A stretch of 64,000 nucleotides of DNA from Streptomyces rhizosphaerihabitans (GTDB taxonomy: Bacteria; Actinomycetota; Actinomycetes; Streptomycetales; Streptomycetaceae): positions 24,465-88,464 of the forward strand of contig NZ_JAODTZ010000047.1 of the NCBI RefSeq assembly GCF_025399795.1, read 5' to 3'. Shown piece after piece: positions 24,351 to 32,639 of this stretch (within the stretch, counting starts at the first letter, position 1; every line of letters begins with the position of its first letter). Position numbers and translations under genes: made by a program. Under the pieces are notes generated by a model that ran no database searches, was not told the DNA's origin, and saw only the letters and a list, made by a program, of their open reading frames with translations.

Positions 24351-25685
24351 GTGTTCGGAATCGTGAGGCCCTGCAGTCATCGCCTCGGTGAAGGGCTCAA
24401 GACGCAGTGGATGGCGCATTTGTGCGGGCTGTGTCTCGCGCTGCGCGGGGACCACGGCCAGTTCGCGCGGGTGGTCACCAACTATGACGGCCTGCTGATA
24501 TCGGTTTTGACGGAGGCTCAGGCCGAGCGCGCGACGGGATGGCGGCGCGCCGCCGGGCCCTGTCCGCTGCGCGGCATGCGGACCGCCTCCGTCGCACAGG
24601 GCGAGGGCGCGCGGCTCGCCGCCGCCGTCTCGCTGGTGCTCGCCTCGGCGAAGGTGCGCGACCACGTCGCCGACGGGGACGGCATCCTGGCGCGCAGGCC
24701 GGTCGCGGTCGCCGCGCGCCGGGTGGCCGCGAGCTGGGGCAGGGCCGGCGCGCGTACGGGGTCCGAGGTCGGCTTCGACACGGCCGTGCTCGTCGACGCG
24801 GTGGACCGGCAGGTCGGGATCGAGGCGCTGGCCGGGCCCGGAACGTCGTTGCTGACCGTCACCGAACCCACCGAGACCGCCACCGCCGCGGCCTTCGCGC
24901 ACACCGCCGTCCTCGCGGGCCGCCCCGGCAACGCGGCTCCACTGGCCGAGGCCGGGCGGCTCTTCGGGCGGCTCGCTCATCTGCTGGACGCCGTGGAGGA
25001 CAGGGAAACTGACGCCGCGTCGGGTGCCTGGAACCCGCTCACGGCCACCGGGACCTCGCTCACCGAGGCCCGCCGGCTCGCCGACGACGCCCTGCACGGT
25101 ATACGGCTCGCCCTGCGGGAGGCCGAGTTCACCGACAGCAGGCTGGCGCATGTGCTGCTCGCCCATGAACTGGGCCGGTCGGTGGACCGCGCGTTCGGGA
25201 CGTCGGGGTGTGGACACCCGGCGGACGGAGCGCATGGGGTGCAAGGAGCGGACGCAGCGCATGGGGTGCGGGGAGTGCATGGAGCGGACGGAGCGCATGG
25301 ATCGCCTCGCTCCCCCGACTCTCTCGATTCCGGTGATTTCGGCAGTTCCCTCCGTTCGCCGGGCTCCGCGGTCCTGCTCGGACCCGAGGGTTCCTTCGGG
25401 CCGCCGCCTCAGCACGGCGGGAATCCGTACGCCGACGGCGGCAACCCCTTCGGCGGCGGGCCGTCCTTCCAGCCTCCGGCCCCCGGCAAGCGCGGATTCT
25501 GGGCCGGCTGCGCCGCCGCCATCGGGCTGTGCTGCACCTGCAAGATGTGCTGCGCCGACGAGTACGAGGGGCCATGGTCACGCAAGAAGCGCGAAGGGTG
25601 CCTGAACGACTGTGACTGCGACTGCGGTTGCTGCGAGGCATGCCAGTGCTGCGAGTGCTGCTCGTGTTGTGACTGCGGGCTGTAA
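24351..25685 (+). CDS. DUF5685 family protein with cysteine-rich C-terminus
   Basis: A 444-residue protein from a GTG preceded by GGGGGAG. The N-terminal DUF5685-like domain (about 1-290) contains CSHRLGEGLKTQWMAHLCGLCLALR and later CPLRGM, helical and probably membrane-associated or metal-binding through its paired cysteines. A low-complexity stretch of short repeats (variants of GVHGADGAHG, about 285-325) follows. The last 60 residues hold about 22 cysteines in CC, CDC and CxC patterns, ending in DCGL. Such a tail could bind metal clusters or be heavily acylated. It is divergent from sflA; function unknown. Confidence 0.85.
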   Translation: MFGIVRPCSHRLGEGLKTQWMAHLCGLCLALRGDHGQFARVVTNYDGLLISVLTEAQAERATGWRRAAGPCPLRGMRTASVAQGEGARLAAAVSLVLASAKVRDHVADGDGILARRPVAVAARRVAASWGRAGARTGSEVGFDTAVLVDAVDRQVGIEALAGPGTSLLTVTEPTETATAAAFAHTAVLAGRPGNAAPLAEAGRLFGRLAHLLDAVEDRETDAASGAWNPLTATGTSLTEARRLADDALHGIRLALREAEFTDSRLAHVLLAHELGRSVDRAFGTSGCGHPADGAHGVQGADAAHGVRGVHGADGAHGSPRSPDSLDSGDFGSSLRSPGSAVLLGPEGSFGPPPQHGGNPYADGGNPFGGGPSFQPPAPGKRGFWAGCAAAIGLCCTCKMCCADEYEGPWSRKKREGCLNDCDCDCGCCEACQCCECCSCCDCGL

Positions 25686-25757
25686 CTGCGGGTTGTGACC
25701 GCGGGGTTGTGACCGAGGGCCACGACCGAGGGCTGGGCCGCTGGTTTGACTGCACGT

Positions 25758-26281
25758 CATGACGGCGGGTTTGAACCCGAGTTGTTACTCCGGATTCGAC
25801 CGGAGTTCGAACGGCTCGGGCTCGCCGCCACGGTCGGCGCGATCTTCGACGAGCCGTACGAACTCGCCCGCGGGCTCGCCACGCCGGACCATCTCGGCGG
25901 GAGCCGGGCGGCCTGGAACGTGGTGACCTCCTCGGATGCCTCCGCCGCGGAGGACCCCCGCCGGGGCGGGGGTCCGGACGCGGGGGACCGCGCGCGGGAT
26001 TCAAGGACCGGTCCATCCGGCAGACCGTCATCGAGATGTCCGGACGCCGGACGATCGTCGGCACACCGGAGGCGGTCGCCGCCGAACTCGACGAGGGCGT
26101 GCGAACGGGTGCCGCCGACGGCTTCGTCCTCGTACCCCCTGCGACACCCGGCGGACTCGACGAGTTCGTGTATTCGGTCCGGAACGCGCCGCTCCGGGAG
26201 CGCGGCGCGTTCCGGACCGAATACACGGGCACCACGTGGCGCTCACGCCTCGGCCTGGCCGAGCCCGTATGGAAGGGTTGA
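25758..26281 (+). pseudogene. Remnant of an LLM flavin-dependent monooxygenase
   Basis: Two separated segments of an NtaA/DszA-type luciferase-like monooxygenase are present. Segment one (25758-25950) reads FERLGLAATVGAIFDEPYELARG then DHLGGSRAAWNVVTS, the family's NEPY and GWNVVTS landmarks. Segment two (25994-26281, different frame) reads FKDRSIRQTVIEMSGRRTIVGTPEAVAAEL, then the C-terminal GAFRTEYTGTTWRSRLGL. The N-terminus and roughly 250 middle residues of the normal 430-residue protein are gone, and the parts are out of frame. A large palindrome disrupts segment two. It cannot make a working enzyme. The next gene, DUF1684, starts five bases later and is intact. Confidence 0.8.
26168..26226. 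repeat. 59-bp near-perfect inverted repeat in the pseudogene
   Basis: Arms of 24 bp (26168-26191 and 26203-26226) are perfectly complementary around an 11-nt centre that itself contains CTCC/GGAG. The right arm encodes the expected GAFRTEY residues of the monooxygenase. The left arm replaces the normal residues, so it looks like an inverted copy of the right arm. Confidence 0.85.
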
Positions 26282-26285
26282 TCAC

Positions 26286-27068
26286 ATGACGACGGACGCA
26301 CCCGAGGACTGGAAGCACTGGCAGGAGCACCGTGTCGCGACGGTGTCCGCGCCGTACGGCCCGCTCGCGCTCACCGGAACCCACTGGATCGAGGACTATC
26401 CGGAAGGGCGACTTCCGGACATCCCCGGGCAATGGGCCGTCAAGGGCGACGGAGTGGCCCTGACAGCGGTCGCCGAGGAAGGGCTCACGGTCGACGGCGA
26501 GCTCTTCACCGGCGACATCGTGCTGGACGCCGACTACGGGCCGGCCGGCGGAGCCCGGGTCGGGCACGGGGAGCGGCGGTTCGTCGTCCTGGTGCGCGAG
26601 GGGATCTGGGGCGTACGCCGTTACGATCCCGCCGCACCCGCCCGGCAGGCCTTCGAGGGCATCGAGGCGACCCCGTACGACGCGCGCTGGTCGGTGCCCG
26701 GACACTTCACTCCGTACGGCGAGGGCCGCACCGTGCGCGTCGAGAACGCCGACGGAGTCGCCCGGGGGCTCGCGCTCGGCGGTGTCCTCGCCTTCACCCT
26801 GGACGGGCAGGACCTCACCCTCCAGGTGTCGGTCGAGAGCGACGGCTCGTTGTGGGCCGTCTTCGCCGACACCACCAGCGGGTACGGCAGTTACCGCTTC
26901 CGGTTCCTGCGCCCGGCCGCGCCCGGCGCCGAGGGGCACACGACGGTGGACTTCAACCGGGCCGTGCTTCCACCGTGCGCGTTCGCCGACCACTTCGTCT
27001 GCCCGTTCCCGCCGCCCGGAAATACGCTGGGCGTGGCCGTCGCCGCGGGGGAGCGCCGATTGGGCTGA
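26286..27068 (+). CDS. DUF1684 family protein
   Basis: A 260-residue protein with a short N-terminal helix (WKHWQEHRVATVSAPYGPL) and then an all-beta body. The central GERRFVVLVREGIWGVRRYDP and the C-terminal TTVDFNRAVLPPCAFADHFVCPFPPPGNTL segment are the DUF1684 hallmarks; the NR-x-x-x-PPCAF-x-x-x-x-CPFPP-x-N pattern is complete. The family has no established activity. No signal peptide is seen. The ATG lies five bases after the monooxygenase remnant and appears to have been its downstream operon partner, now orphaned. Confidence 0.88.
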   Translation: MTTDAPEDWKHWQEHRVATVSAPYGPLALTGTHWIEDYPEGRLPDIPGQWAVKGDGVALTAVAEEGLTVDGELFTGDIVLDADYGPAGGARVGHGERRFVVLVREGIWGVRRYDPAAPARQAFEGIEATPYDARWSVPGHFTPYGEGRTVRVENADGVARGLALGGVLAFTLDGQDLTLQVSVESDGSLWAVFADTTSGYGSYRFRFLRPAAPGAEGHTTVDFNRAVLPPCAFADHFVCPFPPPGNTLGVAVAAGERRLG

Positions 27069-27331
27069 GGCCTCCGGGGCGCCCGAAGGCGCGGGGGAAA
27101 TCTGAAGCCTCCAGTGGTCCGATGATCAACCTCCTTCGTGCGTATGCAAGTTGAACGCTGCACGGCCGAAAGGCGCCCTTGTGCCCGTCGGCCGTGCCGC
27201 CGAATACTCCCCCTCAGCGCTTGTCAGGAGCATGGCTTGTTCGGAATCCGGACGGGCAGCTCCCGGCTGCGCCTCACGGGCCCCAACCCCACGACACGAG
27301 GGCCCCTTACTTCCCTTCGGAGGAATGAAAC

Positions 27332-28231
27332 GTGAGGATCAAGCGCACCACCCCCCGCAGTGGCATAGCGAGACGGAGTCGGCTGATCGCCGTGACCACC
27401 GGACTCGTCGCCGCCGCAGCGTTCGCGGTCCCCAGCGCCAACGCGTCCGACGCCCAGACGTTCAGCGCCACCCAGCTGAGCAGTGCCAAACAGTCGGTAC
27501 TCAAGTCCGATGTCGCAGGCACCGCTTGGGCGGTCGACGCCAAGACGAACCGTGTGGTCGTCACCGTCGACAGCACGGTCTCGAAGGCGGAGATCGCGAA
27601 GATCAAGCAGCAAGCGGGCGGCAACGCGGCCGCGCTCACCATCAAGCACACCCCGGGAACCTTCAAGAAGCTGATCACCGGCGGCGACGCCATCTACGGC
27701 GGCTCCTACCGCTGTTCGCTCGGCTTCAACGTGCACAGCGGGAGCACCTACTACTTCCTGACCGCCGGCCACTGCGGTGAGGTCGCCTCCACCTGGTACT
27801 CCAACTCGGGCCACACCACGACGCTCGGCACGAACGTCAGCTACAGCTTCCCGACCAACGACTTCGCGCTGGTCCGCTACACCAACACCTCGGTCGCGCA
27901 CCCGAGCGCGGTCGGCAGCCAGACGATCAGCAGCGCGGCCACGCCCAGCGTGGGCACGACGGTCTACCGGCGCGGCTCGACCACCGGTACGCACAGCGGC
28001 CGGGTCACCGCCCTGAACGCCACCGTCAACTACGGCAGTGGTGACGTCGTCTACGGCATGATCCAGACCACGGTCTGCGCCGAGGGCGGAGACAGCGGCG
28101 GCCCCCTGTACGGCGGCAGCGTGGCCTACGGCCTGACCTCCGGCGGCAGCGGCAACTGCACCTCCGGCGGTACGACCTTCTTCCAGCCGGTCACCGAGGC
28201 GCTGAGCTACTACGGCGTGAGCGTCGGCTGA
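27332..28231 (+). CDS. Secreted S1-family serine protease (streptogrisin type)
   Basis: A 299-residue preproprotease. The GTG start, seven nt after GGAGGAATG, gives a basic signal peptide (cleavage after about residue 38, ANA). A propeptide (about 39-113) of the streptogrisin type acts as folding chaperone and inhibitor. The mature domain begins near ITGGDAIYGGSYRCSLGF, with the triad in TAGHC, NDFALVRY and GDSGGPL. Paired cysteines fit the usual two disulfides. It cleaves proteins outside the cell. The specificity pocket cannot be read reliably. A second, longer protease gene follows beyond the slipin gene, and a terminator lies downstream. Confidence 0.93.
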   Translation: MRIKRTTPRSGIARRSRLIAVTTGLVAAAAFAVPSANASDAQTFSATQLSSAKQSVLKSDVAGTAWAVDAKTNRVVVTVDSTVSKAEIAKIKQQAGGNAAALTIKHTPGTFKKLITGGDAIYGGSYRCSLGFNVHSGSTYYFLTAGHCGEVASTWYSNSGHTTTLGTNVSYSFPTNDFALVRYTNTSVAHPSAVGSQTISSAATPSVGTTVYRRGSTTGTHSGRVTALNATVNYGSGDVVYGMIQTTVCAEGGDSGGPLYGGSVAYGLTSGGSGNCTSGGTTFFQPVTEALSYYGVSVG

Positions 28232-28333
28232 CCGACCGGTCGCGCGACGGACCGGCCGTTCGTCGACTCGTCGACCCACGGGGCCGGCACCCCCCACGGT
28301 ATTCCGCGCGACCGGACCCGCAGCAGTCAAGCG

Positions 28334-28372
28334 GGCGAGCCCCCGTACGCAACTGGCGTGCGGGGGCTCGCC
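28334..28372 (+). terminator. Terminator after the first protease gene
   Basis: GGCGAGCCCCCG pairs perfectly with CGGGGGCTCGCC around a 15-nt loop, about 100 nt after the stop, and is followed by CTTGTT. Confidence 0.8.
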
Positions 28373-28452
28373 CTTGTTCCGGTCACGGAGTTACCTTCGA
28401 AGCGCACGCTGTGCACGCCCGGTGCGCCCACGTCGGACCCTGGGGGGCCGTG

Positions 28453-29328
28453 ATGGTCGAGGAACTGGTGGCGGCGGGAGTCTCCGTCGTGTCCGTGGGG
28501 CTGGTCTACACGATGGCCGCCGCCCGCGTCGTCAAACAGTACGAACGGGGCGTGGTGCTGCGGCTCGGCAAGCTGCGCTCCGAGGTCCGCCCTCCCGGCT
28601 TCACCATGGTCGTGCCCTTCGTGGACCGGTTGCGCAAGGTCAACATGCAGATCGTGACCCTGTCCGTGCCGGCCCAGGAGGGCATCACCCGGGACAACGT
28701 GACGGTCCGGGTGGACGCGGTCGTCTACTTCAAGGTGGTGGACGCGGCGAACGCGGTCATCCAGGTCGAGGACTACCGTTTCGCGGTCTCCCAGATGGCG
28801 CAGACGTCGCTGCGCTCGATCATCGGCAAGAGCGACCTGGACGACCTGCTGTCCAACCGCGAAATGCTCAACCAGGGGATGGAGTTGATGATCGACAGCC
28901 CGGCGATCGGCTGGGGTGTGCAGATCGACCGGGTCGAGATCAAGGACGTGTCGCTGCCGGAGACGATGAAACGGTCGATGGCCCGGCAGGCCGAGGCCGA
29001 CCGCGAGCGGCGCGCCCGGATCATCAACGCGGACGCGGAGCTGCAGGCGTCCAAGAAGCTCGCGGAGGCCGCCGAGGTGATGTCGGAACAGCCGGCGGCG
29101 CTCCAACTGCGCCTGCTGCAGACGGTGGTGGCGGTCGCGGCCGAGAAGAACTCCACACTCGTCCTGCCGTTCCCGGTGGAGTTGCTGCGCTTCCTGGAGC
29201 GGGCCCAGTCGGGACAGCCGCCGGTCGTTCCTGAGCGGGCCCCCGATCCCCACCGGCCCGCCGTTCCCGAGCAGGCAGCCGTTGTCCAGCAGCCCGCCGT
29301 TCCCGAGCAGGAACCTGACCCCCAGTAA
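28453..29328 (+). CDS. Slipin (SPFH/Band 7 membrane protein) with Pro-rich tail
   Basis: A 291-residue member of the stomatin/slipin group. An N-terminal hydrophobic hairpin (about 3-22) precedes the SPFH domain (about 25-185) with KQYERGVVLRLGK, RPPGFTMVVPFVDRL, ITRDNVTVRVDAVVYFKV and LDDLLSNREMLN. A charged helical region follows (MARQAEADRERRARIINADAE). Such proteins oligomerise on the membrane and organise lipid or protein domains. The C-terminal 45 residues are Pro/Glu/Gln repeats (variants of PAVPEQ) cut by a TAA at 29326, after which the same repeat continues in frame. No nfeD gene is adjacent. Confidence 0.9.
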   Translation: MVEELVAAGVSVVSVGLVYTMAAARVVKQYERGVVLRLGKLRSEVRPPGFTMVVPFVDRLRKVNMQIVTLSVPAQEGITRDNVTVRVDAVVYFKVVDAANAVIQVEDYRFAVSQMAQTSLRSIIGKSDLDDLLSNREMLNQGMELMIDSPAIGWGVQIDRVEIKDVSLPETMKRSMARQAEADRERRARIINADAELQASKKLAEAAEVMSEQPAALQLRLLQTVVAVAAEKNSTLVLPFPVELLRFLERAQSGQPPVVPERAPDPHRPAVPEQAAVVQQPAVPEQEPDPQ

Positions 29329-29936
29329 TCCGCCGTTCCCGAGCAGGCAGCCGCTCCCCGGCAGCCCATCGTTCCGGAGCGGTCGCCAGCTCCTCAACAG
29401 GGAGCCGTGCTGCAGGAGTCGACCGATCCTCAGCAGACGCCCTTGTCCGAGCGTCCGGTCGCGCCCGAGTGGCCCGTCGGCCCTCGGGAGCCGGTCGTGC
29501 CGACGGTCGTACCGACTGCCGGGGCAGGTGCCGGGCAGGCGTCGCCGACTGCCGTTCGGTGCTCGAGCAACCGGTGCAGGAGCAACCGCCGGGCGGGGAA
29601 ACCTCCTTGGACCGATCCCGTGGAGGGGCGATATCAAGACAGGCTCAGATCTCACGGGCCCCGGCGGCGTGAGGCGCGTGCGGTGTTTGCGGTGGGAATC
29701 CACGGGGGGTGACCACACACAGTCAGGGTGTAGGACCCGTACGGCTGTTGTCGTACACGCGTCCTGAAGTCGACCTTGTGGGTTCCCTGTGCGTCTCGGA
29801 ATAGTGGGCGAGGAACAACTGGCATGGACGTGACGGTACGGACTTTTCTGCCGTGCTCAGGGCCCATGCCCGTACGCCTTCCGGTCCCGGAGGTCCCCAC
29901 AACCTCCCGGACCGACCCCCCACAGGAGGACGTGAG
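29329..29936 (+). other. Gap holding an untranslated in-frame continuation of the slipin repeat, then a protease leader
   Basis: From 29329 to about 29560 the slipin reading frame stays open and encodes further Pro/Glu/Gln repeats (PAVPEQ, PIVPERS, VAPEWPVGP, EPVVPT). The repeat motif is intact at the DNA level beyond the TAA. From about 29600 to 29936 no gene is visible; the final 40 nt contain the ribosome site for the next protease, and a -10-like or operator element could not be identified. Confidence 0.6.
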
Positions 29937-31019
29937 TTGAAGCACCGACGTATATCCAAGAGGCGTGCCCTCATGGCGGGTGCGGGCATAGCCGCACTGG
30001 TCGCCGCCGGAGTCACCTTCCAGACTGCGAACGCGAGCGAGGTTCCGAAGGGCTCCGTGCCGCACACCCTCTCCGCCACGGCGGCCGGAAAGCTCGCCTC
30101 GACCCTCGGCAAGGACCTGGGCGCCGACGTGGCGGGAACGTACTACGACGCGAAGTCCCGGCACCTCGTCGTCAACGTGCTCGACGAGAGCGCGGCCGAC
30201 GCCGTCACGGCGGCCGGCGCCAGGGCCAGGATCGTCGAGAACTCCCTCGCCGAGCTGACGAGCGCCCGTACCACCCTCAAGAAGGACGCGACCATCCCCG
30301 GTACGTCCTGGGCGACCGACCCGGAGACCGACAAGGTCGTCGTCACCGCCGACCGCACGGTCTCCGGGGCCGAGTGGGCCAAGCTCACCGAGGTCGTCGA
30401 CGGCCTCGGCGCCAAGGCCGAACTCCAGCGCACGAAGGGGGAGTTCAAGCCCTTCATCGCCGGTGGTGACGCCATCGGCGGTTCCGGCGGGCGCTGTTCG
30501 CTCGGCTTCAACGTCGTCAAGGGCGGCCAGCCGTACTTCATCACCGCGGGTCACTGCACCGAGGCGATCTCCACCTGGTCGGACTCCAGCGGCAAGCAGA
30601 TCGGCACGAACGAGCAGTCCAGCTTCCCGGACAACGATTTCGGCCTGGTCAAGTACACGGCGACCGTGGACCACCCGAGCGAGGTCGACCTGTACAACGG
30701 CTCCACGCAGCCCATCGCCAAGGCGGGCGACGCCACCGTCGGCATGAAGGTGACCCGCAGCGGCTCCACGACCCACGTGCACGACGGCACGGTCACCGGC
30801 CTGGACGCCACCGTGAACTACGGCAACGGCGACGTCGTCAACGGCCTCGTCCAGACCGACGTCTGCGCCGAGCCCGGCGACAGCGGCGGCTCGCTCTTCT
30901 CCGGCGACACCGCGATCGGCCTCACCTCCGGCGGCAGCGGCGACTGCACCGCGGGCGGCGAGACCTTCTTCCAGCCGGTGTCCGAGGCGCTCTCGGTCTT
31001 CGGCGCCCAGATCGGCTGA
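29937..31019 (+). CDS. Secreted S1-family serine protease (streptogrisin type), TTG start
   Basis: A 360-residue preproprotease. The TTG at 29937 is favoured because GGAGG sits seven nt upstream and the product begins LKHRRISKRRALMAG, a good signal peptide ending ANA near residue 38. The propeptide is long (about 40-180), with a repeated motif (TVSGAEWAKLTEVVDGLG) typical of the larger streptogrisins. The mature domain begins at about IAGGDAIGGSGGRCSLGF, with triad motifs TAGHC, NDFGLVKY and GDSGGSL. It is clearly paralogous to the protease at 27332. A GC-rich terminator follows 34 nt after the stop. Confidence 0.92.
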   Translation: MKHRRISKRRALMAGAGIAALVAAGVTFQTANASEVPKGSVPHTLSATAAGKLASTLGKDLGADVAGTYYDAKSRHLVVNVLDESAADAVTAAGARARIVENSLAELTSARTTLKKDATIPGTSWATDPETDKVVVTADRTVSGAEWAKLTEVVDGLGAKAELQRTKGEFKPFIAGGDAIGGSGGRCSLGFNVVKGGQPYFITAGHCTEAISTWSDSSGKQIGTNEQSSFPDNDFGLVKYTATVDHPSEVDLYNGSTQPIAKAGDATVGMKVTRSGSTTHVHDGTVTGLDATVNYGNGDVVNGLVQTDVCAEPGDSGGSLFSGDTAIGLTSGGSGDCTAGGETFFQPVSEALSVFGAQIG

Positions 31020-31052
31020 CAGCCTTCCCGGTCCGGCCTCCCCGGGAAGCCG

Positions 31053-31089
31053 GAGCCCCGTCCCCGCGCCCTTCGCGGGGACGGGGCTC
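31053..31089 (+). terminator. Strong terminator after the second protease
   Basis: A perfect 16-bp GC-rich stem, GAGCCCCGTCCCCGCG with its complement, and a CCCTT loop. Confidence 0.88.
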
Positions 31090-31135
31090 CCGGGCTTTCC
31101 CGGCCGCGGGAGCCGGACACCGAAAGAAGAAGGTC

Positions 31136-31454
31136 TGCCGCACGCCGACCCTCACCGTGCGCTACGCCGACCGCTCCGCGACCACCCGCAGTCGCACCCT
31201 CAAGGAACCGGCAGCCCACTCCTCGACACCGACCGGCGCCGCGTACCGCATGTACGAGGCGCTCGGCCTCCAACGCGCCAGGGTCCGTGTGATCGCCCTG
31301 CGCGCCGAGGGCCTGACCCCCGCGGCGGGGGCCTCCCACCAGCTCGCCTTCCGACCCGGTCGACGAGAAGGTCCGCCGCATCGAGGAGGCCGCGGACCGG
31401 GCGCGGGCGAAGTTCGGCCCCCATGTGATCGGCCTGGGGGCGCCGGCCGCGTGA
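31136..31454 (+). pseudogene. C-terminal remnant of a Y-family DNA polymerase (DinB-like)
   Basis: The translation VCRTPTLTVRYADRSATTRS, then KEPAAHSSTPTGAAYRMYEALGLQRARVR, matches the little-finger domain of actinobacterial DNA polymerase IV-like proteins. After ASHQLAF the frame shifts by one base. The downstream frame continues as DPVDEKVRRIEEAADRARAKFGPH and ends at 31454, which is the normal end of that family. No palm or finger domain lies upstream; a protease terminator is there instead. About 105 codons of a roughly 350-residue gene survive, so it is inactive. Confidence 0.8.
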
Positions 31455-31542
31455 CGTCCGTGCGAGGGCGGGCGGCTCTGCCCGGAGGGCGGTCTCCCGT
31501 CCCGCCTTCCCGGCGGGGCCGTCCCGCACCTCCGGACAGCCC

Positions 31543-31917
31543 CTAGTTGGCCCAGGGCGGTGTGAGGACCGAGCCGTCGGCCAGTTCCGCCCGGAGGCCG
31601 ATGGAGGTGGTGACCCAGGAGAGCGCGGTCTCCCGGGTCGGGTTCTCGATGTCGAGGGTCGCGCCCGGGGTGATGATCACGGTGTCGCCCGCGGCGATCC
31701 GCTCGGTGGTGCCGTCGAGCGTCACCAGCAGCTCGCCGGAGAGGAGAAGAAAGATCTCCTCGCGATTGACGGTGTGAACGGGGGCCCGGTGCCCCGCGGG
31801 AATCTCCGCGCGCCAGGCGCACAGCTCCTTGCTGCCGCTGTTCGGAGCGGCGTACGAGAAGAAACGGGCGCCGTGGATCTCGTGGACGACGGCTTCGGAC
31901 GAGCGGACGACGGGCAC
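31543..31917 (-). CDS. Cupin-domain protein
   Basis: A 124-residue single-cupin protein. It shows the two cupin motifs: PAGHRAPVHTVNREEIFLLLSGE (motif 1, with H-x-x-x-x-E variant of the metal box) and PGATLDIENPTRETALSWVTT (motif 2, with the usual histidine absent). With one metal ligand cluster incomplete it may bind a ligand rather than catalyse. The GTG at 31917 follows AGGAGGCACCC. It is divergent from a MarR gene, with two MarR-type palindromes between them, so the two are probably co-controlled. Confidence 0.85.
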   Translation of the reverse strand: MPVVRSSEAVVHEIHGARFFSYAAPNSGSKELCAWRAEIPAGHRAPVHTVNREEIFLLLSGELLVTLDGTTERIAAGDTVIITPGATLDIENPTRETALSWVTTSIGLRAELADGSVLTPPWAN

Positions 31918-31944
31918 GGGTGCCTCCTGGGGGCGATTGTATTT

Positions 31945-31994
31945 GGTCAAGTAGCTTGACCGATTGCTTGGGAATATAGTCAAGCAGCTTGACC
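31945..31994. promoter_or_regulatory. Two MarR-type palindromic operators in the cupin-marR divergent region
   Basis: GGTCAAGTAGCTTGACC (31945-31961) and GTCAAGCAGCTTGACC (31979-31994) share the palindromic core TCAAG-N-AG-CTTGA. Their centres are about 33 bp apart, close to three helical turns. The pair sits between the GTG of the cupin gene and that of the marR gene, the expected place for autoregulation. Confidence 0.85.
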
Positions 31995-32022
31995 AAATCG
32001 TCAAGGGTGTTTCAATGCGTGC

Positions 32023-32469
32023 GTGCAGAACTCCGAGGCCATGGCCCTGTCCGCCGCCCTGCTCGCCACCGCCGGTGAGCTGACGCAACGTATCCATGAG
32101 GGCGTGGTCGCCCGCGGGTTCGAGGGGCTGCGCCCCGCGCACGGCTTCGCCTTCGCGCGGCTCGCGCCGGACGGGGCGACGGTCACCGACCTCGCCGCCC
32201 ATCTCGGGGTCACCAAGCAGGCCGCCAGCCAGCTCGTCGAGGAGCTTGTCCGCAAGGGGTATGTCGAGCGGCGGCCGCATCCCGACGACGCGCGGGCCAG
32301 GCTCGTCGTGCTCACCGAGCTCGGGTGGGCGTGCACCCGAGCGGCGGAAGAGTCCGCCGCGGATGCCGTGCGGGCGTGGGCCGATGTGCTGGGAGAGGGC
32401 GAAATGCGCGCGTTGTATACGCGTTTGGTGAGCATCGCGCCCTACGGTCCCATCAGGCCCGCCTGGTGA
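32023..32469 (+). CDS. MarR-family transcriptional regulator
   Basis: A 148-residue dimeric winged-helix regulator. The DNA-binding core is VTDLAAHLGVTKQAASQLVEELVRKGYVERRPHPDDARARLVVLTELG, with the recognition helix at about 66-80 and the wing Asp-Arg at DDARARLV. The first 55 residues and the C-terminal helix form the dimer interface. It starts at a GTG 28 nt after the second palindrome. It probably represses itself and the divergent cupin gene until a ligand (phenolic or similar in this family) binds. Confidence 0.9.
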   Translation: MQNSEAMALSAALLATAGELTQRIHEGVVARGFEGLRPAHGFAFARLAPDGATVTDLAAHLGVTKQAASQLVEELVRKGYVERRPHPDDARARLVVLTELGWACTRAAEESAADAVRAWADVLGEGEMRALYTRLVSIAPYGPIRPAW

Positions 32470-32639
32470 CGCTCGGTCGACCAGGGCAGTCGCTCCGGTT
32501 ATCACTGGAAGTTTTTACTGACGCGTAACTTCACACATCTGCTACTCGACCGTAACTTGACGAGTGAACAGCATGCTCGTGATCCGGATCACAGGGCGTA
32601 CACCCCCACAACTCCCTTGAGCCGCAAGGAGATCACCCG

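Noticed and set aside
25759..27068. Fusion of the monooxygenase remnant with the DUF1684 protein
   Set aside because: The open frame joins them only because the remnant has no stop; DUF1684 has its own start and full family length.
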